Source: Cymbomonas tetramitiformis (taxonomy: Eukaryota > Chlorophyta > Pyramimonadophyceae > Pyramimonadales > Pyramimonadaceae). Taken from it: a stretch of DNA of 64,000 nt. Under the pieces are notes generated by a model. That model was not told the DNA's origin, searched no databases, and saw only the letters and a list, made by a program, of their open reading frames with translations. Positions 10,488 through 20,756 of the stretch are shown one piece after another (position 1 is the first letter of the stretch; every line of letters starts with the position of its first letter). Position numbers and translations under genes: made by a program. The stretch spans positions 1-64,000 of the forward strand of contig LGRX02033409.1 of NCBI GenBank assembly GCA_001247695.2. Direction: 5' to 3'.

Positions 10488-10828
10488 TCATACCGTGGTA
10501 AATTTACCGGTCATATGTGGTAATTTTACCATTGGGGGTCAATTTACCGGTCATATGTGGTAATTTTACCATTGGGGGTCAATTTACCGGTCGTAGGGGG
10601 GTACCATGGTAAATTATATACAGCAATGGTAAACAATAATATATAATTACCGCGCTATAAGTAAATGTGGTAAAATCGTGTTAGAAAAGTGCCAACAGAC
10701 CAATAGGAAATTACCCACGGGATTTATATCGCCACTATTAGTGTAATGGTGGTAAAACACCAATTTACCACAATTTACCCCCAGTTTACCACATTTTACC
10801 ACCATTTTACCACGTTTATTTCTCAGTG
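10488..10828 (+). repeat. Subterminal repeats and terminus of the CACTA-like element
   Basis: TTTACC or its complement GGTAAA appears well over a dozen times in both orientations. Two perfect 40-bp tandem units (10501-10540 and 10541-10580) plus a partial third each hold an inverted pair of the motif (TTTACCGG and TGGTAATTTTACCA). The last 80 bp hold six close copies in one orientation and end in TCTCAGTG. Clustered direct and inverted short motifs near an end are the usual transposase-binding arrangement in En/Spm elements. Confidence 0.7.
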
Positions 10829-13800
10829 TGAATGCCACCTTTGGAGGACATCCCGAGTTCACCGAGGAGAATTGGGAGGAGATGCGCAACGTGGTAAGGA
10901 GGTGCAGCTACTGCTTCGCCAACAAGCCGCAGGACATCAAAGGCTACCATGGGGGCGCGGCACATGCGACCTTCGCCATCCCTTTCAAGGACGAGACTAA
11001 GGTAGCTTACCAACGACCGAGGAAATACAGCCCGGGAGAGCAGGAGATCATCGACCTGCACTGCAAGGAACTGGTGGAATATGGCTTCATCGAGCCGGCT
11101 TCGCAGCACTGCAGACACGCCAGCAACGTGGTGGTCGCGGGGAAGAAGGATCACGACACTGGACAGTGGACCTCGACGAGATTCTGCGTCGACCTCCGGT
11201 CTACGAACCGGTTGTCGCTGAAGGATAACACGTTACCACATCGTCCAGAAGAGCTCTACCAGCGCGTGGCCAAGGCCAAGTTCAAGACTACCCTGGACGC
11301 GACCAAGGCGTTCCACCAGATTCCCATGACCACTGAGGAGGACAGGGACAAGACAGCGTTCTGGTGGGGCAACCAGCTTTATCGCTACACATCCATGCCG
11401 TTTGGAGCAGCTGGAGCGACCGCAGCCTTCATCAGGATCATGGACTACGAGTTACGTCACCTGCAACACTGCACGGTGGCGTACGTCGATGACGTGTGCA
11501 TATACTCAGACACCGCTGAGCAGCACATCAAGGATGTGGAAGCCGTGCTTCGCACTTTGGGGGATGCAGGGATACGTCTGCATTCGGGCAAGTCGACCTT
11601 CGGGTCAGCCACGGTGGACTTCTTGGGCTACCGCATCGGCTATAACACCATTGGCGCGCAGGACATCAAGTGCAAGGCCATCCAAGAGCTGCCCAAGCCC
11701 GAGGATAAAACTGGAGTACGCTCCATCCTTGGACTCATGAACTATTACAAAGGTCTGGTGGGGGAACCCATGGGACCCAACTACTCAGAGATGGCACGAC
11801 CATTGAACGACTTGCTCAGAAAGGAAGTGTTGGATGTCAAGGAAGCTTGGGGGAAGGATCAGGACCAGGCATTGCAGGCATTGAAGGACGCCCTATGTTC
11901 GGGGAGATGTTTGAAGCCCATTGATTACAGCAAGCCCATCTTCCTCTACACGGACTGGAGCAACCATGGCATTGGCGCAGTGCTGGGTCAGAAGGACGAG
12001 AATGGCGTAGAGCACATCTGTGTGGTCATCAGCCGCTCGCTGTCGAAGACCGAGAGACAGTACGCGAGCTTCCAGGGTGAGATGCTGGCAGTGGTGTGGG
12101 CCATCCGCACATTACGACAGTATCTGCACGGGATCCACTTCACGCTGATTACCGACCATTCGCCGCTCACAACACTCATGGAGAAGGGGGACCTACAGGG
12201 TCAACACCTACGCTGGGCCATCAGCCTCCAGGAGTTTGAGTTCACGGTCCAGTACCGACCAGGTCCGAAGAATGAGAACGCGGATGTGCCATCCAGGTAC
12301 CCACTGCCCAGCACCGCAGACGAGACTGGTGCCCGTTTGGATCGTGAAGGGGACCGAGCCAGGGAAGCGGGGCGTGCCGAGAGGCCAACGCGCTGCTTCA
12401 CAGACATCATTTGCTTGGAAGTGACCAGGGAGCCACCACTTGGTCCCGAAGTAAGCCCAGAAGCCCAGGTGGCCAACTACTGCGAGAACATGGTCAGGGA
12501 GCAGCTGGGGACCAGCGCAGTCCATCGACTGTTTGATTTGCACTACCAAGAAGAGCTGGAGTGTAACAAGGGGGTCATGTTTGACACTGACCACCCGGAA
12601 GTGGCCAGGTGCTCGGGCAGGTTGACTCGAGTCGCCTGGGATGCCCTCAGCCAGGTCCGGCCAATCAGGGGTATGCATTCCGGAGGCTCACCGGCGATAT
12701 ACGGCGACGAGACCATGGAGGGTGGCAAGCTCAAAGTGCCGAAGAAGATCGACACGAGAGTGATTGACAAGAGCTTCTTCCGGGAAGCCAGGGAAGAGGG
12801 CGTGGTCTGCTACGAGCCGTGTGGGGGCCTGTGTGCTGGACTAGAGATGCTCTTGCGCTGCGGAGTTAAGGTCAACAAGTACCTCTACCAGGACATCTCG
12901 AAGTCCAGCCAGACGGTAGCCAGGGCCAGGTGCATGGCGCTCAGCCGCCGTCATCCTGACTTGTTTCGTGCCGAGGCAGCCCACTTGGAGCAACTGCCCA
13001 GCAACATCGAAGACACCAGCCTCATTGACCTTGTACATGCAGGGGCATTGAGTGGAGAACAGTGGGTCATGGTGTGTGGATATCCATGCCAGGACCTGTC
13101 ACCAGCTGGCAAGCTGGCTGGTCTGGAGGGCAGGCACAGCAGACTGTTCTACCAGGCAGTGCGAGTCCTCTCCACGCTGCAACAGCTGCAGCCTCAGAGA
13201 CCGCCAGCATATGTGCTAGAAAACGTTTCTCCGTTGTCACACAGGGAGAACTCGAAGATCAGGAAGGAGGTGTTTCCCATCATCAACAGAGTGGTGGGCC
13301 AGCCGGTGTCCTTTGACGCGGCGCGCGCGGGATCATACGCGCATCGCCTACGAGCATATTGGAACAATCTGTTTCAAAATCAGCAGTTCAATCTGGTGAT
13401 GGAGCGGGTGGACAGACCACCAGACAGATACGTGCGCGATATTTTGCAGCGAGGCTGGAAGCCGCGCAGGGTTGTCACAGGAGACAGGAAGCCTCACTAC
13501 ACCGCCAACGTTGTGGGGGAGCCTATGAGAGTATTGCCAACCATCTTGGCGACGCAAAACTCTCGTGCTTTTCGCGCGCCTCGCGCAGGCACAGTGGTGA
13601 GGAAAGGAGATGATGATGAAATGGGGGAGACCAGAGAGGTTAACCTGGACGAGAAGGCAGTTGCCATGGGGTACAGCGCGGGTGAGCTGCGCGCGGCGCA
13701 TGGCATGAAGGACGAAGAATTGGCAGGAGTGCTTGGCCTTGCTATGGATCGAAGAGCAATGGAGCTATTGTATGCGATTGCCGAGGTCAGCACGACCAAA

Positions 13801-15816
13801 CTGCCGAAGAGTGAGGAGAGTGAGGAGGAGGAGCATGGCACGCTAGTTGCCATCCCTATCGCGAAATCCACCAAGGTGGCTGCCACCTCCGAGGACACGG
13901 CTGAGCCGGTGCGAGCACAACTAGCAGAGTGGGTCACCAGTTCCAGCGGCTACACCCAGCAAGTCGCGCGACGCCTCAGCCATCAGGACTGGGAAGAACG
14001 ACTGCAACGCATGTGCAGCCAGGGGCAGAAAGGTACACAGGGGCTAGGCACCGCCGACGCTGTTCCACGTCGCAGACAGTGGAAGATGGCCTCCATGAAG
14101 CTCGCGGGCTATGAGGCACGTCACCGGCAGGCCTTTTCAAGACCTGGAGGCAAGCCAGCAGAGACGAGCTCAGCCCCAGAATGGGCACCAGTGGCAAAGG
14201 AGAAAGAGATGAGGATGCCTAAGCTGCCTGACACTACGAGAATGGTTGCCATGCTAGCCAGCGTAACCAACCAGGAGTCACTCCGAGAAAGATACCCCGA
14301 TATACACGAGGACGAACTATGCCTCGCGTGGGTCAAGACCGGAGGAAGAGTGGAGGTGCCCAAGGAGGAGTACCACAGGGTAAGGAAGAGAGCAGCACGT
14401 CACCGTTGGGACGAGCTCATGGGCGAGTTATACATGGTCACCGTCAGTGGTAAGGAGCTGCTGGTGCCCAAGCCCTGTGATAGGATTCAGTTGGTGCGTG
14501 AGCACCATGAGAGGACCGGCCATTGGGGCATCAGGCGGACACTGAACCTGTTGTGGCAACGCCATTACTGGGCAGGCATGAAACAGGATGTGCAAGCAGT
14601 GGTCACTCAATGCCAGACTTGCCAGAGGGTGAAGACGCACTATGCACGGGAGGAGGCGAATCTCACGCCGCTGGAAATCAAGTCCTTCATGTACCGCTGG
14701 TCCCTGGATTTAGCTTGGCCTACGAAACGCATCACGAAGGCTGGGAACCAACGCGTCTTGGTCATGATTGAGCACTATACGCGATTCGTCGTGTGTGTTC
14801 CAATCCCCGATAAGGAGGCCGCCACCATCGCCAGCGCATTTCGCTATCATGTTCTATCCATGTTTGGGGCGCCTGCAGAATGTTTGGTGGATGGGGGCAC
14901 AGATTTTGAAGGTGAGTTCTCTGCTCTATGCAAGCAGTGTCTCATTGACCGAAGAGTGACTTCACCGAGTTCCCCAGAGAGCAATGGCTTGACTGAACGG
15001 GTGGTACGCACCCTCAAGTTTTGCTTCAAGAAGATGGCCCTCGACAAGGGCCTGGACTTCGAGTGGGATGAGATGCTCTGGTCACTCGTACTCAGCTACA
15101 ACGCGGCTAGGCAGCAGTCTACTGGAGTGGCGCCATTCACCTTGCTGTTCGCTCAGGAAGCCACGGTGCCACCGGGTCTTCGTGCTCGACCCGAGTTGGA
15201 CTTTGGGAAGCAGGAGGAGAAGACACTGGCTGATGATCTGTTACAGCGAGCCGCCATCGTGAAGAGGCTCATGGTACATGCAGGGTGCAACCTGGAGATC
15301 GCTCAGCACCGCGACACTTTACGGTACGAGCACAGGAGGAGTGGCAGTTACGAGCCGAAGCCGCACCAGTTCAAGGCAGGCGATTTCGTATATATACGAC
15401 AACAACCGCGCTCGGGCATGGAGGTGGCCACCAAGCCAGCCATCCTAAAGATAGTCAAGGTGCAAAGAGATGGGGTGGTAGTGTTGGAGGACAGCACGAA
15501 GCTGCGGGAGAAGAGCACAGTGCAAAATATTGCACCATGTCACCTACAAGTGAAAGATCAGTACGACTGCAGTGCAGCCATCCCCAGCAAGCATCTCGCG
15601 TGTGAGGCGTGCATGCGGACAGATGGGGAGGCAGCCATGTTGCTGTGTGACACCTGTAACCGTGGTTATCACACGTGGTGTCTGAATCCAGCGCTGGATG
15701 GAGTACCTGAAGAGGATTGGCAATGTCCCAAGTGCTTAGGTGGGACCGTGGTGGCAGCTGCCGCCGAGGTGAGCGCGTCAATCGTCGACAAGATGGCAGG
15801 CAGCTGGTGGTGCTGA
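10828..15816 (+). CDS. Ty3/gypsy polyprotein with embedded cytosine-5 DNA methyltransferase and PHD finger
   Basis: The frame of about 1,660 residues is uninterrupted. In order I see: reverse transcriptase with YVDD near residue 219; RNase H starting YTDWSNHGIGAVLG near 372; a C5-cytosine methyltransferase at about 655-965 with an EPCGG...GLEML motif I, the catalytic GYPCQDLSPAG near 750 and an ENV motif near 794; the H2C2 integrase zinc finger near 1225-1270; the DDE integrase core (SLDLAWP, VDGGTDFEG, SPESNGLTERV); an SH3/chromodomain-like tail; and a PHD finger at 1590-1640. Gag, protease and the RT start are missing because the CACTA-like element ends at 10828. Placing the methyltransferase between RNase H and integrase is unusual, and all its key motifs are preserved. 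Gypsy elements with captured DNMTs are known from charophytes and dinoflagellates. A second copy lies at 36103-40357 on the minus strand. Confidence 0.9.
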   Translation: MNATFGGHPEFTEENWEEMRNVVRRCSYCFANKPQDIKGYHGGAAHATFAIPFKDETKVAYQRPRKYSPGEQEIIDLHCKELVEYGFIEPASQHCRHASNVVVAGKKDHDTGQWTSTRFCVDLRSTNRLSLKDNTLPHRPEELYQRVAKAKFKTTLDATKAFHQIPMTTEEDRDKTAFWWGNQLYRYTSMPFGAAGATAAFIRIMDYELRHLQHCTVAYVDDVCIYSDTAEQHIKDVEAVLRTLGDAGIRLHSGKSTFGSATVDFLGYRIGYNTIGAQDIKCKAIQELPKPEDKTGVRSILGLMNYYKGLVGEPMGPNYSEMARPLNDLLRKEVLDVKEAWGKDQDQALQALKDALCSGRCLKPIDYSKPIFLYTDWSNHGIGAVLGQKDENGVEHICVVISRSLSKTERQYASFQGEMLAVVWAIRTLRQYLHGIHFTLITDHSPLTTLMEKGDLQGQHLRWAISLQEFEFTVQYRPGPKNENADVPSRYPLPSTADETGARLDREGDRAREAGRAERPTRCFTDIICLEVTREPPLGPEVSPEAQVANYCENMVREQLGTSAVHRLFDLHYQEELECNKGVMFDTDHPEVARCSGRLTRVAWDALSQVRPIRGMHSGGSPAIYGDETMEGGKLKVPKKIDTRVIDKSFFREAREEGVVCYEPCGGLCAGLEMLLRCGVKVNKYLYQDISKSSQTVARARCMALSRRHPDLFRAEAAHLEQLPSNIEDTSLIDLVHAGALSGEQWVMVCGYPCQDLSPAGKLAGLEGRHSRLFYQAVRVLSTLQQLQPQRPPAYVLENVSPLSHRENSKIRKEVFPIINRVVGQPVSFDAARAGSYAHRLRAYWNNLFQNQQFNLVMERVDRPPDRYVRDILQRGWKPRRVVTGDRKPHYTANVVGEPMRVLPTILATQNSRAFRAPRAGTVVRKGDDDEMGETREVNLDEKAVAMGYSAGELRAAHGMKDEELAGVLGLAMDRRAMELLYAIAEVSTTKLPKSEESEEEEHGTLVAIPIAKSTKVAATSEDTAEPVRAQLAEWVTSSSGYTQQVARRLSHQDWEERLQRMCSQGQKGTQGLGTADAVPRRRQWKMASMKLAGYEARHRQAFSRPGGKPAETSSAPEWAPVAKEKEMRMPKLPDTTRMVAMLASVTNQESLRERYPDIHEDELCLAWVKTGGRVEVPKEEYHRVRKRAARHRWDELMGELYMVTVSGKELLVPKPCDRIQLVREHHERTGHWGIRRTLNLLWQRHYWAGMKQDVQAVVTQCQTCQRVKTHYAREEANLTPLEIKSFMYRWSLDLAWPTKRITKAGNQRVLVMIEHYTRFVVCVPIPDKEAATIASAFRYHVLSMFGAPAECLVDGGTDFEGEFSALCKQCLIDRRVTSPSSPESNGLTERVVRTLKFCFKKMALDKGLDFEWDEMLWSLVLSYNAARQQSTGVAPFTLLFAQEATVPPGLRARPELDFGKQEEKTLADDLLQRAAIVKRLMVHAGCNLEIAQHRDTLRYEHRRSGSYEPKPHQFKAGDFVYIRQQPRSGMEVATKPAILKIVKVQRDGVVVLEDSTKLREKSTVQNIAPCHLQVKDQYDCSAAIPSKHLACEACMRTDGEAAMLLCDTCNRGYHTWCLNPALDGVPEEDWQCPKCLGGTVVAAAAEVSASIVDKMAGSWWC

Positions 15817-16243
15817 ATCAGCATCTCAGCACTTTCCCATGGTGCATTTCGGCTCGGCCACGCCCGCCGTGATCGACGAGAGCGCATCGTGGAGCCTGAG
15901 CCGCAATTGACAATCGAGGACGACGAGGGCGCGTTAATCTACCCGAAGTCGTTCGTCGACGGCGAGCCCCCCTTCGAGCAGTCTTTCATGGACAGCATGC
16001 ATGTCTGTGAAGTTGGGCTTCTTCGAGCCTGAATGAACCGGCAATTGCGGTTGATTCCTTTACCCCCCTGCCTCCGTGCATTTCTTCCACGCATGATTCA
16101 GCTAGCGTGGCTGACTCGGAGTCTGACGGCGAGGACTTGCATGATGCCGTGCCACCACCCGCTCCGCGGGTTGGTGGTGTCCGGACGCCCTTCAATTGGG
16201 GCTTTCCTCACTGCAGCCACACTGCCGGCTCTCTTTCTATGTG
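15817..16243 (+). pseudogene. C-terminal gag fragment of the gag-only LTR family
   Basis: After the polyprotein stop the sequence changes to a piece related to the last third of the gag proteins at 17858-20289 and 58148-60470. It has an acidic DDEG stretch, the shared FEQSFMDSM motif (compare SFMDKF and SFMDRV in the others) and an acidic SDSESDGED stretch before a Pro-rich segment. Frames are broken. It probably lies beyond a truncation point of the upstream gypsy element. Confidence 0.5.
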
Positions 16244-16332
16244 TAATAATATAACATTTACGCTGAGAATAATGACAATGTCATAAGTCCGCTGTAATCC
16301 TGCAAGCAGGCAACTGAAGAGCAGAGGGAGCT
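16244..16332 (+). repeat. 90-bp dispersed repeat, copy 1
   Basis: Starting TAATAATATAACATTTACGC, this stretch is almost identical to 34003-34091 and differs at only a few positions. Here it abuts a LINE 3' end; there it abuts an LTR. It may be a remnant of one LTR that both insertions targeted. Its identity is unknown. Confidence 0.75.
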
Positions 16333-16341
16333 GGAAACATT

Positions 16342-17061
16342 CTCATAGCGCGCCCCGAAAGGCTCATCTAGGTCAAATCAACCTAGGAAACCGCAGCAGC
16401 GCAAAACTACGCAGAGCGCTAAAAGGTCGTGCCGGCGGAGAAGCAGCAGATAGAGGAGGTGGAAGTGGAGCGAGGCTGCATCTGTGATGGGAAAAGGGGG
16501 CGGAAGCGAGGCGGATGAAGGACGGTGGTGGAGGGTCGGGAAGGCGGGGATGGATGGAGGGGAGTGTAGGGGTGGAGGGGCGGAGCAAAGGTAGGAGGGG
16601 AGACCCCTCTGTGCTAAAGGGGGGGTGGAGTGTTAATCAAATATTCATCTGAGTGAGAAGAGGAGAAGGGGTGGAGATGATAATCAGTCAAGGGAGGTTA
16701 AGGGAAATGCATGTTTTGCTCTTTCAAGAGCTTCTTCTTCTGTGATACCAGTAATTCGGCTAAGTGTGGTTCTGAGAGGGTCATGGTTCTCGACTCTAGC
16801 ATGGCCATTAAGAAATGCGTCACGTCTAATGCGAGTGTGGTATCTGCACAGCCTGGAAAGCTTCTTGAGGAGAGGCTTCCGTCTTCTCTGGTGGACCCCT
16901 ATGGTGCTGAGAACCAGTCCAAAATGCTCCGGAAGATATCCCATCAATGTAAGTTCTTTGGGCCATGTGACAGTCCCTTCGAATGGTTTGTTGTCCTTGT
17001 TCGTGTAGGACGTGTCACAATGTCCTCCGTAGTATTTTGTTGGGTGGGCACTCTGTTGGGT
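16342..17061 (-). mobile_element. 5'-truncated LINE 3' end
   Basis: On the minus strand this matches the last 700 bp of the LINE at 40436-43337. Both share the terminal coding segment, here read from about 17061 to 16684 (a KPLLKKLSRLCRYH block and the ITGITEEEA tail), then a purine/pyrimidine-skewed 3' UTR and the same 3' end (…GCGCGCTATGAG). Copies of differing length with one common 3' end are the hallmark of LINE retrotransposition. The homology stops abruptly at 17061. Confidence 0.75.
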
Positions 17062-17357
17062 GATAATGGCCTTAATCGACACCGTCGCCGCCTCTACACT
17101 TTGTGACGTGGAGATTGCTCCACGGTCGGTGGTGTACGGGCAGTACCCTGACTATCAGAATTGCACAGTGGACCTCTTCACCGACACCGCCTTTCTGGAC
17201 ACTGGACCCGCTGACTTCGACAACACCTTCAATCTGGACTCTGATATTTCTGGACTCTGACTGTTTCAACATCTACAGTCTGGACTTTGAGATTGAGACC
17301 TACAATGCCAACAACTTTTGTGAACTCTACTCTGTGGACCACTTCCGAGGTGGCTAG
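17062..17357 (+). pseudogene. Gag tail remnant
   Basis: Two overlapping frames encode an Asp/Phe/Thr-rich segment ending in FRGG followed by GTGGCTAGAG. The same GTGGCTAG after the last gag codons occurs at 20488 and 24107, so this is likely the C-terminus of another gag-only copy. Similarity is limited and I am unsure. Confidence 0.35.
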
Positions 17358-17857
17358 AGTTGTTTTAGAAACACTAGTAGCACAACTAGATCTGTATGAC
17401 AGGCAAAACAGCCTTCCGTGTGTAGTGCTAGCTAGAGATCGGACCGCCCTGGCCAAGATAGAGCACAGGCCCCCACTAAGAATTTGTTTCCACCGCTTGA
17501 GATGGTGTATTTCCCTTGACAAATATGCCTGCTCCACCTTGACTCTTCCTCCGTAATAGTACCGTAGTACAGGGTGGTGTGCTGGATGTGACACCCCGAG
17601 TGTGTTGGGCGATTGGGGCGCGCGTTATGGCTCGCAGCTTGATTTTCCGTGCAGTATCGTTGGGCTGGATTTTGTTGTTTCTGGTCGCTAGTACACCGTC
17701 CAACGTTGATCACATCCTTTCGTCCCACGCGACCGCGTATTATTTGCTGTTTCCCCGATTTATCCTCGACGACCCGCCGCAACTCGCAAGCCGTCGCCCA
17801 GACCGTTAGCCTCGCCTCGCATTATTCCCCTCACCCTATCTCTGTAGTCATTTCATC
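17358..17857 (+). other. LTR boundary and gag leader of the gag-only element
   Basis: ACAGGGTGGTG followed by TGCTGGATGTGAC (about 17570-17593) matches the polypurine-tract plus LTR start seen at 23581 (plus strand) and 55135 (minus strand). Downstream, GTTGGGCTGGATTTTG resembles the leader ahead of gag in the complete copy at 60842-60471. Most of the LTR body appears to be deleted here, so the retrotransposon's ends are not intact. Confidence 0.4.
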
Positions 17858-20289
17858 ATGGGCACTTCTACGAGATCTCACACTGCGGCCGCACGCCGCT
17901 CCCTAGTTACCATTTTCGACGATGCCGCAGCCAGACATGCGACTACACCAGCCACTCCTACGGTTGCGGCTGCGCCGGCTGCCCAATCGGCAGGGGCACT
18001 GTTCCTCGACGCGGCCAGACGTCTGGCGAAGGAATCCTTCGACGAGCGTGCCGCCAAGCTCGTCATCAAGAAGGTGTACGACAACAAACATGGACGTTTT
18101 GATGGTACGGAATCGAACGTCAGCTCCGTTTTCGCCCGTCTGGTGCTGGCGTTACGGGACATTTTCGTCACCGAGGAGTCCGCGTTTTCTTCTCTGTTCG
18201 ACCTGGAGGATGCCACGCAGCCCGTTCGCGCCGAGGCGAACAAGCTGCTATTTTCGACACTGGAATTCATCATCGCTCCGGTGTCGCCCGCGGCGGACTG
18301 GATGGAGTCTTCGGCGGAGGCACACCCGTTTGATGGGAAACGGGTGTTGCTGGAGATCGCCAGAATGCTTCTGGATTCCGGCGGACCCTTTCAGGGCACC
18401 GCAGACCTTCTGGCCATCAAGATCACCCAGTTCGACCCGTCGCGGACTATCGCCGCCTTCAACGCCGCTCTCCGGTCCGCTCGACGGAAGAGCATCCTCG
18501 ACGACATGGAGGTCAAGTCCCTGTTCATCAAGTCCCTCGACCCGGTCTTCTATGCCCCGGTTGTCAACCGACTTTTGCTGCACGACCAACGTGCGGCGGA
18601 GTCCCTTGCCACCATTCAGCAATGGACCCGTGAGTGCTACGCACAAAACGGGACGGACTCGCACGTCCCGCCTGCTGCGCGCACGTTCTCCGCCCTCACC
18701 CTGACTGGACAGAGCGACGACGAGAACTTCAAGACCGTCTTCAGCGAGCTCCGCGACCAGCTCTTCGACATGAGGAAGGAGATCAAGGCCCTTCACAGCC
18801 GTATCGACGACACGAAGGGCTTCACGACCCGCAGCGACAAGAAGAACGCCATCGGACGAGGTGGACATGGGTGACGGAGTCCGCTTCGCAGCGAAGCCTC
18901 TTCCCGAGCACGGAAACTTTCCGCAAACTTTCCGTGGGAAGCCTTCGGGGAAAGTGGCTTTCCACAAACCCACCGGTACGTTCGTTCCTTTGTGCGGGAA
19001 CCCGACTTGCTCCCAGGGTAGAAGTCTTCCAAATTTCTTTACGGCCCTTAAACTATATTTCCGCTGGCCCGCTTTCGGCCAAAACGGTCAAGGAAGAACA
19101 ATTTTGAAATTAAGTATGGGGGTTTGATAAAAAGTGGCATAAAATGCCTATATTTTTGGCCGAAGTTTGGCCGGCTCATACTTTTGTGCGGCCCGGGGGC
19201 GAAAGCCCCTTCGGCCCGGTTTCGGCCCGGAGCGAGCTTCTGCGGCCCCGGGCCGGCCCGCCACGGTAAGACTTCTACCCTGCTTGCTCCGCTACGGCGG
19301 AGAAACATTGGCATCGGGACTGCCCGAACGGCGGGCCACGCGGACATGTTGGCGCACACGGCTTCAGCGTTGCGGACAGCGAGAATGACGTCTTCGCCAC
19401 GCTATTCCAGAACGCCATGGACAACAACGACGCCGCTCGTTTCGACGCCGTCTGCTACATTGCAGACGGCAAACCGGAGCTCTACGACACCGTCTCCGCC
19501 TTCTCCTTCGCTGTCGCCGAGGAGCGGGTGTCCGACACCATCGACGAGTATCTGGAGTGCCGCCGACCCGCTGACGCCCGCTTCGGGGTTTGCGCGGTTG
19601 GTGGTGCTATGAACATCAACAACTTCAAGGTCCATGACGAGGTCCATGCCGACGCTCTGGTCGTACCACCACCGCCAGCACCGCCCTCCGCTCCGCAGTC
19701 GGTGGTGTCCGACGAGGAGATGTACCCCGTCAGCGCGTTGCACGCGCACGAGCCGCACATGTCCTTCATGGACAAGTTCGCGGTCAACTTGGACCTCACG
19801 GGACCGGAGCCGACCCTTGCGATGCACAGCATGGGGACCGTTGCGCCCGTGGACTCGGTTTTAGTGGCAGCAGACGACTCCGAGGATGACGACGAGTGTC
19901 TTCCGCCGCCACGGCGGGCCTTGGGGTGCGGCAGGCCACCGATGGGTTTTGGGTTCTCCGCCCTCACGTCTCTCGCAATCTGCTTGCTGTTCGTTGTTTG
20001 TGCAACTGCCATGCCTTCGCGAGGTCGCTCCACGCAAGCATCATCAGCAACACCGGAGCACACCGGCGACGAGGTCGGTGGTGCTGGTGTGCTGACGCCC
20101 ACGACCGTCCCGCCGGCGCTCTATTGGCGCCCGGAGGGATGGTACCCCAACGATCATGGCGGTTACCTCGGCACCCTTTGGACGTGGTACCCGGGTCCCT
20201 CGCAGCCGCCCGTAGCGGCTCCGATTGTTACCGTGCCGCCCTCGCCGGGTGGTGCTCCGCCATCGCCGGTCTACGTGCCACCCGCCTAG
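17858..20289 (+). pseudogene. Gag of gag-only LTR element, frameshifted and split by a MITE
   Basis: ATG at 17858 starts 338 residues of a helical capsid-like protein. A one-base shift near 18872 moves the frame, which continues to a zinc-knuckle-like Cys/His cluster at 18990-19330, split by a 269-bp MITE. After the MITE the same frame (allowing for 277 inserted bases) runs on to 20289. Without the insertion the protein would be about 718 residues, close to the 711-codon frame at 58148-60283. The C-terminal part has an SFMDKF motif, a Pro-rich linker, an acidic run and a single hydrophobic segment (about 19942-20010) that could span a membrane. No protease, RT or integrase follows, so this is a non-autonomous terminal-repeat element with only GAG. 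Related tails continue in other frames to about 20530. Confidence 0.7.
19014..19282. mobile_element. hAT-like MITE with 8-bp target duplication
   Basis: The 269-bp insert begins CAGGGTAGAAGTCTT and ends with the exact reverse complement of those 15 bases. It is flanked on both sides by CTTGCTCC (19006-19013 and 19283-19290). An 8-bp duplication and CAGGG-type ends are typical of hAT elements. No coding capacity. It interrupts the gag zinc-knuckle coding sequence. Confidence 0.9.
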
Positions 20290-20740
20290 GGCGGGGGGGA
20301 CCGGGGATGAACCTTCTTCTTCAATCCAGCACAGGGCCAGACTGGTTGCACCCGGTGCAACTGACTACAACGACATCGGCACATCCTCAACTTTCTCATT
20401 TTGCTCTACGCATGATTTGTCAAACAGTGGTACCAGCTCTCCTGGGCGCTGTAACAGTAGCACCGGCTCTCCCGGGCACTCTCGACGTGGCTAGAGTTGA
20501 CGAGATTGAGATTAGCCTGCCTCCAGATTGTGATGCTGTTGGTTCAGGTTGCCCCAAGATGGGCTTAATTTAGGGTTTTAACTGTATCCGTATTCTGCAG
20601 TATGCCTCACTGACTGCTAGTTTCAGGAGTTACCCTGCCAGAAAGGACAGGTTCTCCTGTAGGATGCTTATTTCCACCGAAGCTGAGTAGGTGTTTGTTT
20701 CAGTTCCGTGGCCACCTAGTTTGCCAGTCACCACCCTAGG
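20290..20740 (+). other. 3' region of the gag-only element
   Basis: The part to about 20530 is homologous to 23940-24170 (the CCCCAAGATGGGC motif recurs at both), so it is decayed gag tail. After that it is non-coding. At 20712-20740 it contains CCACCTAGTTTG, the unoccupied equivalent of the sites that hold the giant insertion at 24370 and 61537. Confidence 0.5.
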
Positions 20741-20756
20741 TGGCTACTGCCCCGCA

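Larger units (their letters stand above)
1..10828 (+). mobile_element. CACTA (En/Spm)-like DNA transposon, left end outside window
   Basis: All genes from the window start to about 10.3 kb lie on the plus strand and are followed by a dense field of TTTACCA/TGGTAAA motifs in both orientations, which ends at CAGTG (10824-10828). Read inward on the other strand the terminus is CACTGAGAAATAAACG, close to the CACTA or CACTG ends of En/Spm elements, whose subterminal repeats are transposase-binding sites. A TNP2-like transposase (6926-10278) supports the class. Immediately to the right a gypsy reverse transcriptase begins in mid-domain, so the element apparently interrupts that retrotransposon. The left terminus and the target duplication (predicted 2-3 bp, starting TG at 10829) cannot be seen. 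Passenger genes include an OTU-like protease, which I do not know from textbook CACTA elements. Confidence 0.6.

Noticed and set aside
17060..17260. Short ATG-started frame as an independent gene
   Set aside because: Better explained as a decayed gag tail next to a LINE truncation point.
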